Notes: generated by a model from the letters alone, not told the origin. Positions 1-8,968 are shown, numbered from the stretch's first letter. The stretch is DNA of 64,000 nucleotides from Saccharibacillus sacchari DSM 19268 (GCF_000585395.1 NZ_KK073875.1:4908274-4972273); one strand, 5' to 3'. Numbers and translations are program-made.

Positions 1-1740
1 GAAGTACCCGGCATCCTGCCACTCCGCGCTCCAGACCGATTTATACGCTGCGGCGAAAGCTTCGTCAAGTCTGCCTTGAAGCTTCAGGCTCTGTGAAAGT
101 TGGTAAAAGGCTTCGCCGTCTCGCGGATTAGGGTTACGCTTGGTCACTCGCTGGACCGCAAGCCGGAAATGTCGCTCCGCGTCAACAAAAAGACCTCTGC
201 GCAGCAATAACGTGCCATATGCGATGTTGATGCGACTATCGAATTTGTCCCTTTTTAACCCTTCCAGATAGTAAGACTCCGGCTCAAAGGTGGCATGGCG
301 ATATTGCTCCAGATGAAGCCCGGCCAGATACAACTCCTCATTGCTCTGAAGTTCCGACGGTTCGGATAGCGGTTGCGCCGCTTCGGGAATTTGTTCGATT
401 TTTTCAGGCTGTGGCGTATAAGCGACCAACAACTGCCCCTCACTGTCGCGCACCGTCAAGGTCAGTTCATGATTTTGTAAACCGACAGGAATCTGAAGCT
501 GCGCTTCGTAGGAACCCGCAGGATCGAGAACCGCTTTTTCGGAAAGCAATGTCTCTGTCGGACTGTTCAATTCAATCCACGCTTCTTCATGAATCGATGT
601 TGCGTACACCCCGATTGTAGCCGTATAGCTCTCTGCATCGACTTCGAGGTTAACGGCTGCTTCTTTGGTCGCGTTTTTCACGATGCCAACCTGCTTATAC
701 GGCATGAAATACTGGGTAAACGTCTTTTCTTCGTACGGTTCAAGCCAGGTAAAGTCCGGTTGGTTGTCGGTAAAGACGCCCGTCATCAGCTCGATATAGG
801 GACCATCTTCATCCGTCAGGTTCCTATCCCAGGCCTGCCCGAACTCGCCATTACCCCATGTCCACTGCTTTTTCCCGGGCGAGATGTGGCGATTCGCGAC
901 ATGCAAAAGTCCCGAGCGCGCCGCATGATCGTAACCGCCGACGAAATTGTAATCCGACTTGTACGCCATGTACGAGGTCGGAACCGGAATATTGCGATAG
1001 CGCGAAATATCGACGCCCGCGGAATAATCCATTTTATAATACGTGCCTGTCGCTATCGGAAAACGGGACACGTCGCGCTTGCCATGATCGAACACCGCAG
1101 TAACGTCGGGCGGAAACACCGACTGGGTGTGCTCGTTCACGGCAACCGCCGGATTCGCCCACCATAAAAAAGTCTGCGCTTGCGGTGTTCGATTGTACAA
1201 CTGCGCCGCGATTTCCAGATAAGCTTTGCCCGGATACAGCGTGTAGCCTGCCGTCATCCGCGTTCCGTACATCCGGTCAATCTCCCCGATCCACACCGTT
1301 ACGCTGCCGTCAGCACGTTTTTCCAAACGATACTCAACCGGGCCGTACGTATTGGGACGATGATGCTGCGGCCAGTTGAACTCGATCCCTCCAGAAATCC
1401 AAGGACCCGCCAAACCGACCAACGCGGGCTTGATCACCTGATTGTAATAGACGAAATCTTGACCGTTGGTCCGATCCACCGCCCGGTAAATACGTCCGCC
1501 CAGCTCCGGCATCACTTCGATTCGCACATATTCGTTTTCCAGCACCACGATTTGATAAGGAACGGGCTTCTTCTCGTCTTCGATCCGGTCGATTACAGGG
1601 TGCGGATATACCCGACCGGAGCTTCCTTGATAGACCCTTTTTTCCAAAAACATCGGATTCTTATTCGGAGCGCCTACGCCATAGGTCGGAATGTGTACCG
1701 TTTCTTCCCAGATGTTCGCGCTTGCCGTCGATTCGATCAT
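1..1740 (-). CDS. DUF5107/TPR protein, C-terminus cut by window edge
   Basis: An open minus-strand frame runs from ATG 1740 (SD GGAGGG eight bases upstream) to the window edge, so only the N-terminal ~580 residues are present. The first ~330 residues carry the DUF5107 signature, including MPELGGRIYRAVDR and GGIEFNWPQHH; the rest becomes helical with TPR-like spacing. DUF5107/TPR proteins are usually found beside carbohydrate-use genes and have an aldose-epimerase/GH-like beta-sandwich look, but no reaction is established and I infer none. No signal peptide is seen, so it is probably cytoplasmic. It is divergent from an AraC regulator 150 bp away, which probably controls it. Confidence 0.85.
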   Translation of the reverse strand, partial: MIESTASANIWEETVHIPTYGVGAPNKNPMFLEKRVYQGSSGRVYPHPVIDRIEDEKKPVPYQIVVLENEYVRIEVMPELGGRIYRAVDRTNGQDFVYYNQVIKPALVGLAGPWISGGIEFNWPQHHRPNTYGPVEYRLEKRADGSVTVWIGEIDRMYGTRMTAGYTLYPGKAYLEIAAQLYNRTPQAQTFLWWANPAVAVNEHTQSVFPPDVTAVFDHGKRDVSRFPIATGTYYKMDYSAGVDISRYRNIPVPTSYMAYKSDYNFVGGYDHAARSGLLHVANRHISPGKKQWTWGNGEFGQAWDRNLTDEDGPYIELMTGVFTDNQPDFTWLEPYEEKTFTQYFMPYKQVGIVKNATKEAAVNLEVDAESYTATIGVYATSIHEEAWIELNSPTETLLSEKAVLDPAGSYEAQLQIPVGLQNHELTLTVRDSEGQLLVAYTPQPEKIEQIPEAAQPLSEPSELQSNEELYLAGLHLEQYRHATFEPESYYLEGLKRDKFDSRINIAYGTLLLRRGLFVDAERHFRLAVQRVTKRNPNPRDGEAFYQLSQSLKLQGRLDEAFAAAYKSVWSAEWQDAGYF

Positions 1741-1890
1741 TGCAATCCCTCCATATGAGAACATTGTGATAGCTCAAGCCTACCGCACCGAGTCCTTGTC
1801 GACCATTCACGAAATTCGGGATGTGATGGACGATTTTCGGATTGAGTTCTATACTGAGCGTGACTGCAATGAAAGGAGCAACGGCTTGAT

Positions 1891-2766
1891 ATGAGAAAAA
1901 AAGACGGCTTTGCCTCGGAAAAAATGCTGATCCTCCCGGCCTATCTGCTGGAGCAGCTCTCTTCGCATCCGTTGACGGGAGCCTTGTACATCACGGATAT
2001 CGGATACTTTCCGCATGCGCGCGATCATTATCGGGAACGGCCGGGAGGCTGTGACAGTTTTATTCTGATTCATTGCGAGGAAGGCCGAGGTTGCGTATCG
2101 ATTGGCGGCGTCCTCCATCCGATCGCTGAAAAGCAGCTTATCGTGATTCCGCCCGGCGTCGCGCATGCCTATTGGGCGGACGACGAACATCCCTGGACGA
2201 TTCGCTGGCTGCACTTTCAGGGATCACAAGCGACGCAATATGCCGAGCTGCTAAAGACGGGAACGGCTCCGATCACGTTGGGTGCAACGGACTCCGAGAC
2301 CTTTGCAGGTTTGTTCGGCCAGTGCTTCGATCTATTGTCCGGCAGCGCGTACTCCGCGTCTCATCGTATTCTTGCTATGCAGACTATTGCTTACGCGTTT
2401 AGTTTACTGGGTCTTGTGCCTGAACGGGCCGAGCATAACAGTCAGACCCGGCATATCGAAGCGGCTATCCGGCTGATGAACACCCGGCTCGAAGAGAGTC
2501 TGACTTTGGATGAGATTGCGCTCCATGTGAGATTGTCCCGGCAGCATCTCAATCATTTGTTTAAAAATGCAGTGGGATTCGCTCCGATCGACTATTATCT
2601 GCGATTGAAGATGCGACGGGCCTGCCAACTGCTGGATCTTACTCCGTTGACCGTTCAGGAGATTGCGCATTCGTTGGGGTTTAAAGATCCTTATTATTTC
2701 TCGCGGTTGTTCCATCGGACGATCGGAATGTCGCCTACTGCTTATCGGAGTAAGGTTAAGGGATGA
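1891..2766 (+). CDS. AraC family regulator with N-terminal cupin
   Basis: 291 residues. The N-terminal half (about 20-130) is an AraC cupin-type sugar-sensing domain, with the pattern IPPGVAHAYWADDE followed by WTIRWLHFQG. The C-terminal ~100 residues hold two HTH motifs (LDEIALHVRLSRQHLNHLFK and VQEIAHSLGFKDPYYFSRLF) and end in the family GMSPTAYR. ATG 1891 is preceded by GAAAGGAG. It sits divergently next to the DUF5107 gene and most likely activates it in response to a saccharide. The effector is unknown. A bidirectional terminator follows. Confidence 0.93.
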   Translation: MRKKDGFASEKMLILPAYLLEQLSSHPLTGALYITDIGYFPHARDHYRERPGGCDSFILIHCEEGRGCVSIGGVLHPIAEKQLIVIPPGVAHAYWADDEHPWTIRWLHFQGSQATQYAELLKTGTAPITLGATDSETFAGLFGQCFDLLSGSAYSASHRILAMQTIAYAFSLLGLVPERAEHNSQTRHIEAAIRLMNTRLEESLTLDEIALHVRLSRQHLNHLFKNAVGFAPIDYYLRLKMRRACQLLDLTPLTVQEIAHSLGFKDPYYFSRLFHRTIGMSPTAYRSKVKG

Positions 2767-2798
2767 TGGCATCGATCGTCGGTTAGGTAAAATAAAAA

Positions 2799-2837
2799 AG
2801 CCTTCAGTAATTACGCGAGCTGCGTAATCTGAAGGCT
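2799..2837. terminator. Bidirectional rho-independent terminator
   Basis: Stem AGCCTTCAG...CTGAAGGCT with an inner TTACGC/GCGTAA pair. An A-rich run on the left becomes a T tract for the minus strand. It separates the converging AraC gene and DinB gene. Confidence 0.85.
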
Positions 2838-2872
2838 GACGGAAACTTATAATGCCACGATTATAGATAGTA

Positions 2873-3349
2873 TTATGCCTTACTCGCCGCAGCCTGAGCT
2901 GCTTTGATCCGGTCGATCTGACCCAAATGCCGATCCACATGCGCGGAGAAGCCTCGGGCTATATCGGCGATGCTCACGGTGTTCCCTTGTGCGTTCACAC
3001 CGCTTTTTTCCCATTCATGCGGTTCCAGACGACGCAGCAGCAGGCCGTTATAACGAAGTTGAGCCTGGAAAAAAGCCAGAATATCCTCTGCCGAGCCTGC
3101 ATTCGTATGCTGATTTTCTACCCACTCATCCTGTGCGAAAGCGGGTAGAGTTTCTTGAGATCCGGCCAATACCGCACGAATACGGAAAGATACGATGATG
3201 CTATGATCGGCCAGATGGCCCAACACTTCGGTCACGCTCCAGCTATTCGATGCCGCTTTCCAGACTAGGCGCTGTTCGTCCAATCCTTCGATTGCTTGCG
3301 TCAGGCGGGCGTGGGTATCCAGAAAGTCTTCAATTACGGATTCACTCAT
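2873..3349 (-). CDS. DinB family protein
   Basis: 158 residues, typical for the DinB/DinB_2 four-helix-bundle fold. The conserved metal-ligand histidines are visible: HLADHS near residue 46 and HVDRHLGQIDRI near the C-terminus. ATG 3349 follows AAGGAGG. Members of this superfamily are metal-dependent and include thiol transferases for bacillithiol or mycothiol, but many are uncharacterised; this one cannot be assigned a substrate. It is a single-gene unit, convergent with the AraC gene and followed by the shared terminator. Confidence 0.9.
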   Translation of the reverse strand: MSESVIEDFLDTHARLTQAIEGLDEQRLVWKAASNSWSVTEVLGHLADHSIIVSFRIRAVLAGSQETLPAFAQDEWVENQHTNAGSAEDILAFFQAQLRYNGLLLRRLEPHEWEKSGVNAQGNTVSIADIARGFSAHVDRHLGQIDRIKAAQAAASKA

Positions 3350-3435
3350 AAAAAATCCTCCTTGTTCGGATTGTTTTTTGGCATCATTATTGTGAATTTT
3401 TCATGTATTGATTTTATTACTATTAAACAAACGGA

Positions 3436-4608
3436 TTACTCTGATGCATTCAGCGTTCCCAATGCACGGATTGCCAGTTCGGCTAGCAAAGCAGAGGCAT
3501 CGGGCAAAGCCGCTTCATCAAGCTCGAAAGCCGGATGATGCCATTCCTGACTGCCCGACGTGCCCACGAACAAAAACACGCCGGGAACTTGTTGCTGATA
3601 AAAGGAAAAATCTTCGCTGGCTGGCGACGTAACGCCTGAAGCCACGTTCAGACCCAGCGAAAATGCGGATTCTTTTGCAAGTTGGGTCAGCTTCGGATCG
3701 TTTACGACCGGAGGCGGCCCCCCACTCCAGCGCACGGAGGCTTCCGCTCCGAATGCTGCGGCAACGCCGCCTGCAATCTCGGCAAAGCGCTCCTTGATCC
3801 GCTCATGCACCTCTTCGTTAAACGAGCGGACCGTGCCTTGCAGCACCGCCGTATCCGGAATCACATTCCATGTATTGCCCGCATGAATTTGCGTGACGCT
3901 GACGACTGCCCGTTCCTGCGCGCTGATGCTTCGTCCGGTGATGGTCTGAAGTGCTGTGACGATCTGCGCCGCGGTTACGATCGGATCGACTCCGGCTTCC
4001 GGAACGGCGGCATGGGTCGCGACGCCTTTGACCGTTACGGTAAAGCCGTCCGAAGCCGCCATGATCGGTCCGGCTTCGATGCCGATCGTGCCTACAGGCA
4101 GATCCGGCTTGTTATGCTGGCCGATGATTGCGCCTACGCCTTCCAACACTCCGGCTTCGATCAACTGCTTGGCTCCTTTGGCACGTTCTTCGGCGGGTTG
4201 GAAGAGCAAGCGAACGGTTCCCGGCAGTTCCTGTTCGCGCAGCTTGAGCGTTTGGGCGGCGCCGATCAGGACAGCGGTATGGAAGTCGTGTCCGCAGGCG
4301 TGCATGTTGCCCGGAATTTCCGAAGCGTAGGGCAGTCCGGTTTCTTCTTGGATCGGCAGGGCGTCGATGTCCGCACGCAATGCGACAACAGGTCCGATTC
4401 CACTGCCGACCTCGGCGATCAGACCGGTTTTGAGTCCGTAATCGACAATGCGCACGCCGATCTTTTCCAGCGTTTGCTTGATGTAAGCCGTCGTCTCGTA
4501 TTCTTCGCCGGAGAGTTCCGGGAATCGGTGCAGGTGACGACGGATCGCGATCCAGTCTTCGGCGGTAAGGACGGATGACAGTGCGGCGGGTTCGGTGCGG
4601 TTGGACAT
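3436..4608 (-). CDS. M20D amidohydrolase (N-acyl amino acid deacylase/hippurate hydrolase family)
   Basis: 390 residues from ATG 4608, chosen because GGAG lies 8 bp upstream; longer in-frame starts would extend into repeat R1. Metal-site motifs of peptidase family M20D are present: ALRADIDALPIQEETGLPY, MHACGHDFH, LLFQPAEE and a late HHPAFELDE. These enzymes hydrolyse N-acetyl or N-acyl amino acids in the cytoplasm. It lies downstream of an amino-acid ABC importer and a GNAT gene on the same strand, the same set as B. subtilis yxeLMNOP and ytmI-tcy-ytnL, where modified cysteines are N-acetylated, processed and deacetylated. The 434-bp gap to the transporter holds repeats, so co-transcription is uncertain. 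Confidence 0.9.
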   Translation of the reverse strand: MSNRTEPAALSSVLTAEDWIAIRRHLHRFPELSGEEYETTAYIKQTLEKIGVRIVDYGLKTGLIAEVGSGIGPVVALRADIDALPIQEETGLPYASEIPGNMHACGHDFHTAVLIGAAQTLKLREQELPGTVRLLFQPAEERAKGAKQLIEAGVLEGVGAIIGQHNKPDLPVGTIGIEAGPIMAASDGFTVTVKGVATHAAVPEAGVDPIVTAAQIVTALQTITGRSISAQERAVVSVTQIHAGNTWNVIPDTAVLQGTVRSFNEEVHERIKERFAEIAGGVAAAFGAEASVRWSGGPPPVVNDPKLTQLAKESAFSLGLNVASGVTSPASEDFSFYQQQVPGVFLFVGTSGSQEWHHPAFELDEAALPDASALLAELAIRALGTLNASE

Positions 4609-4624
4609 GTGTGGGCTCCTTTCT

Positions 4625-4755
4625 GGGAATGGGGCGGAGGAAGAAATTCGTTCAAGACGCTGTCTCACTCGGAAAAAACTGATTAAAATTTTAGCGGAAG
4701 TTTCCGAGTTCAAAGGCGTCTTTCACTGAATTTCTCCCTCCGCTTTTCATTTCCC
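4625..4755. repeat. Structured intergenic repeat R1, copy 1
   Basis: Long imperfect hairpin. The outer arms GCGGAGG-AGAAATTC and GAATTTCTCCCTCCGC pair, the middle arms AAGACGC and GCGTCTT pair, and the apical arms CTCGGAAA and TTTCCGAG pair. Conserved unpaired strands are GTTC, TGTCTCA and TTCAAAG. It ends 5 bp before the SD of the M20 gene, so it would lie in that gene's leader if co-transcribed. Other copies are at 9024, 35285 and 56054. Confidence 0.85.
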
Positions 4756-4785
4756 ATGGGATAGGGGTTTTATTTAGGAAAGATC

Positions 4786-4806
4786 AACGTCTTTGAGATA
4801 GACGTT
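4786..4806. other. Small hairpin between repeat R1 and the hairpin array
   Basis: AACGTCT and AGACGTT form a perfect 7-bp stem with a 7-base loop. There is no T tract on either side, so it is not an obvious terminator. Confidence 0.5.
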
Positions 4807-4828
4807 GGTTGGATTTGTTGGGTTTCCG

Positions 4829-5043
4829 GTGTCGAAAGCACTACTCCGTCCATAACTGGACTACACCTTGCTTTCGACACTTGTGTGAATAACGCAGTTC
4901 CGTCCATAGCCGGACTCCGCCTCGTTATTCACTGTGGCATTGGCACGGAGCGCCCTTTAACAGGGCTTCAGCAGCCTTGCCAATGCCACTTGTGTGAATA
5001 ACGCGGTTCCGTCCATAACTGGACTCCGCCTCGTTATTCACAC
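4829..5043. repeat. Tandem array of four hairpins with a shared core
   Basis: Four consecutive units occupy 4829-4880, 4885-4932, 4934-4989 and 4992-5043. Each has a perfect 10-12-bp outer stem: GTGTCGAAAGCA, GTGAATAACG, GTGGCATTGGCA and GTGTGAATAACG, each with its exact complement. Inside, units 1, 2 and 4 keep a core of the form TCC-GTCC-ATARCY-GGAC-TMCRCCT; unit 3 has a related core with GCCCT/AGGGC. The last unit touches the stop codon of the ABC ATPase gene (minus strand), so the array forms the 3' flank of the importer operon. No similar unit was seen elsewhere in the window. Function unknown. Confidence 0.85.
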
Positions 5044-5795
5044 TAAATACTATAATTAGCCTCTGGCGTGATTCTGCGCAGAAACTGCTTCGTCCGTTCT
5101 TCCTTCGGATGTTGGAATACTTCGTCCGGCGTTCCTTCTTCCACGATCACGCCGCCGTCCATGAAGACGACGCGGTTTGCCACGTCGCGGGCGAAGCCCA
5201 TTTCGTGGGTCACGACGATCATGGTGATGCCTTCGCGGGCGATGGCGCGGATGACTTCCAGCACTTCGCCGACCAACTCGGGGTCGAGGGCGGAGGTCGG
5301 TTCGTCGAACAGGATCACTTCCGGTTCGAGTGCCAATGCACGGGCGATTCCGACGCGCTGCTGTTGACCGCCGGACAGGCGGCTCGGATATTCGTTCAGT
5401 TTGGCGCCGAGGCCGACTTTTTCGAGCAATCCAATACTGCGCTTGCGTGCTTCGGCCGCAGGCAGTCTTTTTACGACCAGCAGCGCCTCCATCACGTTTT
5501 CCAAAGCCGTCTTATGTCTGAAGAGATTATACTGCTGGAACACCATCGCCGTTTTGCGTCGGAGCTGCAAAATATCGCCGCGACGGGCGCGCGAGCAATC
5601 GACTTGAAAATCGCCGACGGCGATCTGTCCGCTGCCCGGCTTTTCCAAATAATTCACGCAGCGCAGCAAGGTCGTTTTGCCAGATCCGCTGGGACCCAGA
5701 ATGACGACTACTTCGCCTCGGTTCACGTTTAAGCTAATATCCTGAAGCACTTGATTGCGTCCGAAGGATTTAGAAATGTTACTCAATGCGATCAT
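5043..5795 (-). CDS. Polar amino acid ABC transporter, ATP-binding protein
   Basis: 250 residues, full length for the GlnQ/HisP/TcyC family. Walker [12 protein letters not shown] near residue 34, Q-loop [12 protein letters not shown], signature [15 protein letters not shown], Walker [14 protein letters not shown] and switch VVTHEMGFA are intact. It energises import of an amino acid from the membrane's cytoplasmic face. Its ATG (GGAGGTG upstream) overlaps the stop of the preceding permease by 4 bp, showing translational coupling. Substrate cannot be read from the ATPase; context suggests cystine or a modified cysteine. Confidence 0.95.
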   Translation of the reverse strand: MIALSNISKSFGRNQVLQDISLNVNRGEVVVILGPSGSGKTTLLRCVNYLEKPGSGQIAVGDFQVDCSRARRGDILQLRRKTAMVFQQYNLFRHKTALENVMEALLVVKRLPAAEARKRSIGLLEKVGLGAKLNEYPSRLSGGQQQRVGIARALALEPEVILFDEPTSALDPELVGEVLEVIRAIAREGITMIVVTHEMGFARDVANRVVFMDGGVIVEEGTPDEVFQHPKEERTKQFLRRITPEANYSI

Positions 5796-6502
5796 GCGAC
5801 ACCTCCCCGGTTGTATGCGCCGACTCGTTTTTCGATCAAAGCCGCGACGCGTTCGATCAATACCGTCAAGCCCCAGAAGATCAGCGCCGCTGCCAGATAA
5901 GCTTCGAAGAACTTCCAGTTGGTCGAAGCCACGATCTGCGCTTTGGCGTTGATATCGACGACCGATACGGCAAAAGCCAGCGTCGAGCCGTGCAGCATGC
6001 CGATGACGGAGTTCGCCAGATTCGGCAGCGCGGCGGCCAGTGCCTGCGGGAACACGATGCGGCGCAGCGATTGGAATGTGGTCATGCCGACGGATTGCGC
6101 CGCCTCGACCTGTCCGCGATCCACCGCCAGAATTCCCGCACGTACCACTTCCGACATGTAGGCGCCCGCCGTGATCGAGAACGAGATATACGCAAAGCCG
6201 ATCATCGGAATCGACACGGAACGGAAGCTCCAGCCGAAGTGTTCAGCCAGTCCGTCGATCACCATCGGAAGTCCGAAATAAATGATCAATAGATGCGTAA
6301 GCATCGGCGTTCCCCGGATAAAGGTCACGTAAGCGGAAGCGATCTGCGCCAACACGGGAACCCGGTACATCCGAAGCATCGCCGTGACGGCTCCGATCAC
6401 AAAACCGGCTAACACGGATAGCACCGTAATCGACAACGTAGTCGGAATCGCGCCGAGCAGCTGCCAGAAGGCTGTCCAGATAAATGAAGGATCAAGTTGC
6501 AT
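5792..6502 (-). CDS. Amino acid ABC transporter permease
   Basis: 236 residues, HisM/GlnP family. Several hydrophobic helices surround the EAA loop [19 protein letters not shown], which docks on the ATPase. Start ATG 6502 overlaps the upstream permease stop by one base, with GGAGGCGGAG as SD. With its paralogue it would form a heterodimeric membrane channel. The pair of permeases matches the TcyL/TcyM arrangement of cystine-type importers, but this is contextual. Confidence 0.93.
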   Translation of the reverse strand: MQLDPSFIWTAFWQLLGAIPTTLSITVLSVLAGFVIGAVTAMLRMYRVPVLAQIASAYVTFIRGTPMLTHLLIIYFGLPMVIDGLAEHFGWSFRSVSIPMIGFAYISFSITAGAYMSEVVRAGILAVDRGQVEAAQSVGMTTFQSLRRIVFPQALAAALPNLANSVIGMLHGSTLAFAVSVVDINAKAQIVASTNWKFFEAYLAAALIFWGLTVLIERVAALIEKRVGAYNRGGVA

Positions 6503-7284
6503 CAGGCTCCGCCTCCTTTCCCGGTATGGATATCAGCCAATGCCGTCCGGTACGAGCCGCGCTTTTTCAAACGGAAGATCGATTCGCGCTTGTCCTCCCT
6601 GATCTCATGGCGCGTCAAGCGACGTTCGGCGGCAAGCAGCAATTTTTCCAGAGTAAAGCTGATAATCAGATAAATGAACGCCAGCGCGATATACGTCTCG
6701 ATAAAATGCTGCGTCAGCGTACCGAGCGTCTGTGCTTTGCCTGTCATCTCCATCACGCCCAGCGTAAATGCCAGCGACGTATCTTTGAGCAAAGCGATAA
6801 CCAGATTGGAAAAAACGGGTACCGCGATCCCCAAAGCCTGAGGCAGAATGATCCGCGAAAAAGCTTGATACGGCGTCATGCCTGCGGCATAGGCTGCTTC
6901 GACTTGTCCGCGATCCACCGCTTCTACCGAAGCGCGAATCATCTCCGCCGCATAAGCGCCTGTGTGCAGTCCGTATGTCAAAATCACGAAAAACATCACG
7001 GGAGCGCGGGTCAAATCGAGTCCGACCAGCTTCAGTATTTCCGGCAAACCGTAGTAGAACAAGAATAATTGAATCAGAATCGGCGTGCCGCGGAAAAAGG
7101 ACAAATAGATGCCCGACAACGTCCGCAACACCGGAATCTTATACATGCGAGGGAGCGCGACCAGAAACCCGGCCACGATCCCCGTCAATAGCGAACCGGC
7201 GACAATCAAGAGCGTAACGCCCAAGGTGTCCAGCAGCTTCGGCAGGAACGAAAAGACGTAGCCGATATCAAAAGGCGCGCCCAT
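6502..7284 (-). CDS. Amino acid ABC transporter permease
   Basis: 260 residues, second HisM/GlnP-family permease. The EAA loop [19 protein letters not shown] is intact and N-terminal hydrophobic helices are clear. The C-terminus carries an extra basic tail of roughly 30 residues (EDKRESIFRLKKRGS region) facing the cytoplasm, longer than usual. ATG 7284 follows GAAAGGAG. It is separated from the binding-protein gene by an intercistronic hairpin and directly coupled to the next permease. Confidence 0.93.
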   Translation of the reverse strand: MGAPFDIGYVFSFLPKLLDTLGVTLLIVAGSLLTGIVAGFLVALPRMYKIPVLRTLSGIYLSFFRGTPILIQLFLFYYGLPEILKLVGLDLTRAPVMFFVILTYGLHTGAYAAEMIRASVEAVDRGQVEAAYAAGMTPYQAFSRIILPQALGIAVPVFSNLVIALLKDTSLAFTLGVMEMTGKAQTLGTLTQHFIETYIALAFIYLIISFTLEKLLLAAERRLTRHEIREDKRESIFRLKKRGSYRTALADIHTGKGGGA

Positions 7285-7318
7285 CGAAAGTCTCCTTTCT
7301 TTTACTCCCTATAATGGT

Positions 7319-7365
7319 GCGGATGCCGAAGCTTCGACAAAGTTGCTGTCGCCCCCGGCATCCGC
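7319..7365 (-). promoter_or_regulatory. Intercistronic hairpin between binding-protein and permease genes
   Basis: GCGGATGCCG and CGGCATCCGC form a perfect 10-bp stem, with an inner CGACA/TGTCG pair. There is no strong T tract. Such hairpins after a binding-protein gene usually stabilise the upstream mRNA or partially terminate, giving more binding protein than permease (inference). Confidence 0.65.
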
Positions 7366-7389
7366 TTGAATGTTCATTCTTTCGCTTGA

Positions 7390-8241
7390 TTATTCGGCAT
7401 GATCGCCTGTTACGTCGCTGCCCAGCCATTCCGTGCTCAGCGCGCTCAACGTACCGTCTTCTTTCAGTTCTTTGACTGCGCCGTCGATCGCGTCGGACAA
7501 CGCTTTTTCGTCGGCGTCGTCTTTGCGGAACACGTACAGCACGTCGTCCGATGTCAACTCTTCGCCCGTTTGTTTCAATTGGCCTTGCGGGTCGATGATC
7601 GGCAGAACGAAATCGGCTGCGATCGTCGCGTCGACGCGTCCCGAGACGACTTGGCTGACCGTATCGTTGGCTTGTCCGCTTTGATACACGATATCGATCT
7701 TCTTGTCGTTTTCTTTATTGTAGTTTTCAAGGATTTGCGCTTCGGCGCTCGTTGCGCTGGTCAGCACTTTTTTGCCTTGCAGATCGTCCAGCGACTTAAT
7801 GGAGTCATTGTCTTTGGCGACGACGATCCGGTTGCGCCAATGCGCGTAAGCTTCGGAGTTGAACGCGTACTTCTCTTCGCGTTCCGGGTTCTTTTCCATA
7901 ACGTGAGCAACCAGATCAATCTTGTCCGTTTCCAGGCTCAACAGCAGATTGCCGAAGTCCATCGTTTGGAATTCAAATTCGTATTGCGGCAGCAGTTCGT
8001 CAATCTTACGCAAAAGTTCGACGTCGAATCCGGTCAGTTTGCCGTTTTCGTCGATAAAGCACACCTGCGGGAACCCTGTTCCTGTGCCTACGACGATCTT
8101 TGTCACTTTCCCGCCTGTCGCGGCGGAGTCTGAACCGGAAGCTTGTGCCGCGGGTTCACTGTTCGTTCCGCACCCCGAAGCCAAAATCATCAGACCCAGC
8201 GCAGATACGATCAAACTCTTTTTTCTTTTTTTGAAGTTCAT
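7390..8241 (-). CDS. Amino acid ABC transporter substrate-binding lipoprotein
   Basis: 283 residues of SBP_bac_3 type. A lipoprotein signal peptide (basic KKRKK, hydrophobic core, lipobox LASGC with Cys24) anchors it outside the membrane. The family opening VGTGTGFPQVCFIDENGKLTGFDVELL and the later FNSEAYAHWRNRIVV segment match cystine/polar-amino-acid binding proteins. It is the second gene of the unit that begins with the GNAT gene. Ligand not determinable by eye; a cysteine derivative is favoured by neighbours. Confidence 0.93.
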   Translation of the reverse strand: MNFKKRKKSLIVSALGLMILASGCGTNSEPAAQASGSDSAATGGKVTKIVVGTGTGFPQVCFIDENGKLTGFDVELLRKIDELLPQYEFEFQTMDFGNLLLSLETDKIDLVAHVMEKNPEREEKYAFNSEAYAHWRNRIVVAKDNDSIKSLDDLQGKKVLTSATSAEAQILENYNKENDKKIDIVYQSGQANDTVSQVVSGRVDATIAADFVLPIIDPQGQLKQTGEELTSDDVLYVFRKDDADEKALSDAIDGAVKELKEDGTLSALSTEWLGSDVTGDHAE

Positions 8242-8284
8242 TTTATTTATCCCCTTTGAATGTGGTCGATTTTATGGTGATCGG

Positions 8285-8809
8285 CTAAACTTGGTTCGCA
8301 ACGCGGTCCGCATACGCGTAATCCGCGATATTTTTTCGGAACAGATACATGATCCCGTCTCCGTTTTTGGCGTCGATTTCCAGAATGCGTTCATATCCGC
8401 GGCGTTCGTACATCTCCACTAACCACGGATGCTTTTTCGCCGTCGCCAGCGTGACTTCGTCGTGTCCGTGCGTACCGAGGATGATCTCCCGTTCGACCCA
8501 GTCGAGCAATCGTCCGCCGTATCCTTTGTTCGAATATTCAGGATCGACCGCGAACCACTTGATAAACGGCAGTTCGGTGATCGCTTTGGCTTCTCCGCTG
8601 GTGGAATAAGTGACCGTGGCGACCACGATTCCGTTCTCCTCCAGCACGTAACACTCGTTGGCCTCGATGTTTTGCAGCACCATCGGGATATCGGCATGGG
8701 CCGCGGGCCAGTGCAATCCCAGCTCGCGAATCAGCTCGTAGGCTCCGTACGTAACGTCGACCAACCGCTGGGCATCTTCAGCCACGGCTCTCCGGAAAAC
8801 CTCACTCAT
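8285..8809 (-). CDS. GNAT family N-acetyltransferase
   Basis: 174 residues from ATG 8809 (GGGGGTG upstream); an earlier in-frame ATG at 8845 lacks an SD. The acetyl-CoA loop region FAVDPEYSNKGYGGRLLDWVE, with a variant Q/RxxGxG/A motif, and the C-terminal LVEMYERRGYE are typical. As first gene before an amino-acid importer and an M20 deacylase it parallels SnaA/YxeL or YtmI of B. subtilis, which N-acetylate S-modified cysteines. The monooxygenase of those loci is absent here, so the exact pathway is open. Confidence 0.85.
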   Translation of the reverse strand: MSEVFRRAVAEDAQRLVDVTYGAYELIRELGLHWPAAHADIPMVLQNIEANECYVLEENGIVVATVTYSTSGEAKAITELPFIKWFAVDPEYSNKGYGGRLLDWVEREIILGTHGHDEVTLATAKKHPWLVEMYERRGYERILEIDAKNGDGIMYLFRKNIADYAYADRVANQV

Positions 8810-8968
8810 TTTGTGCACCCCCGCTTTTAATTTTATATCACCCATTTGTTTACTCGGGATTGATTGCTGTTAACTTTATCACTCTGAAACGGCTCCGGCT
8901 AATAGAGTTTTTCGATTTGCTTATATAAAACATTGATAAGTGAACGTTGGAAGCTATTTTTGCGCATG

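Noticed and set aside
4801-5043. CRISPR-like array
   Set aside because: The four units are hairpins of unequal length with changing outer sequence, and there are no spacers between identical repeats and no cas genes.
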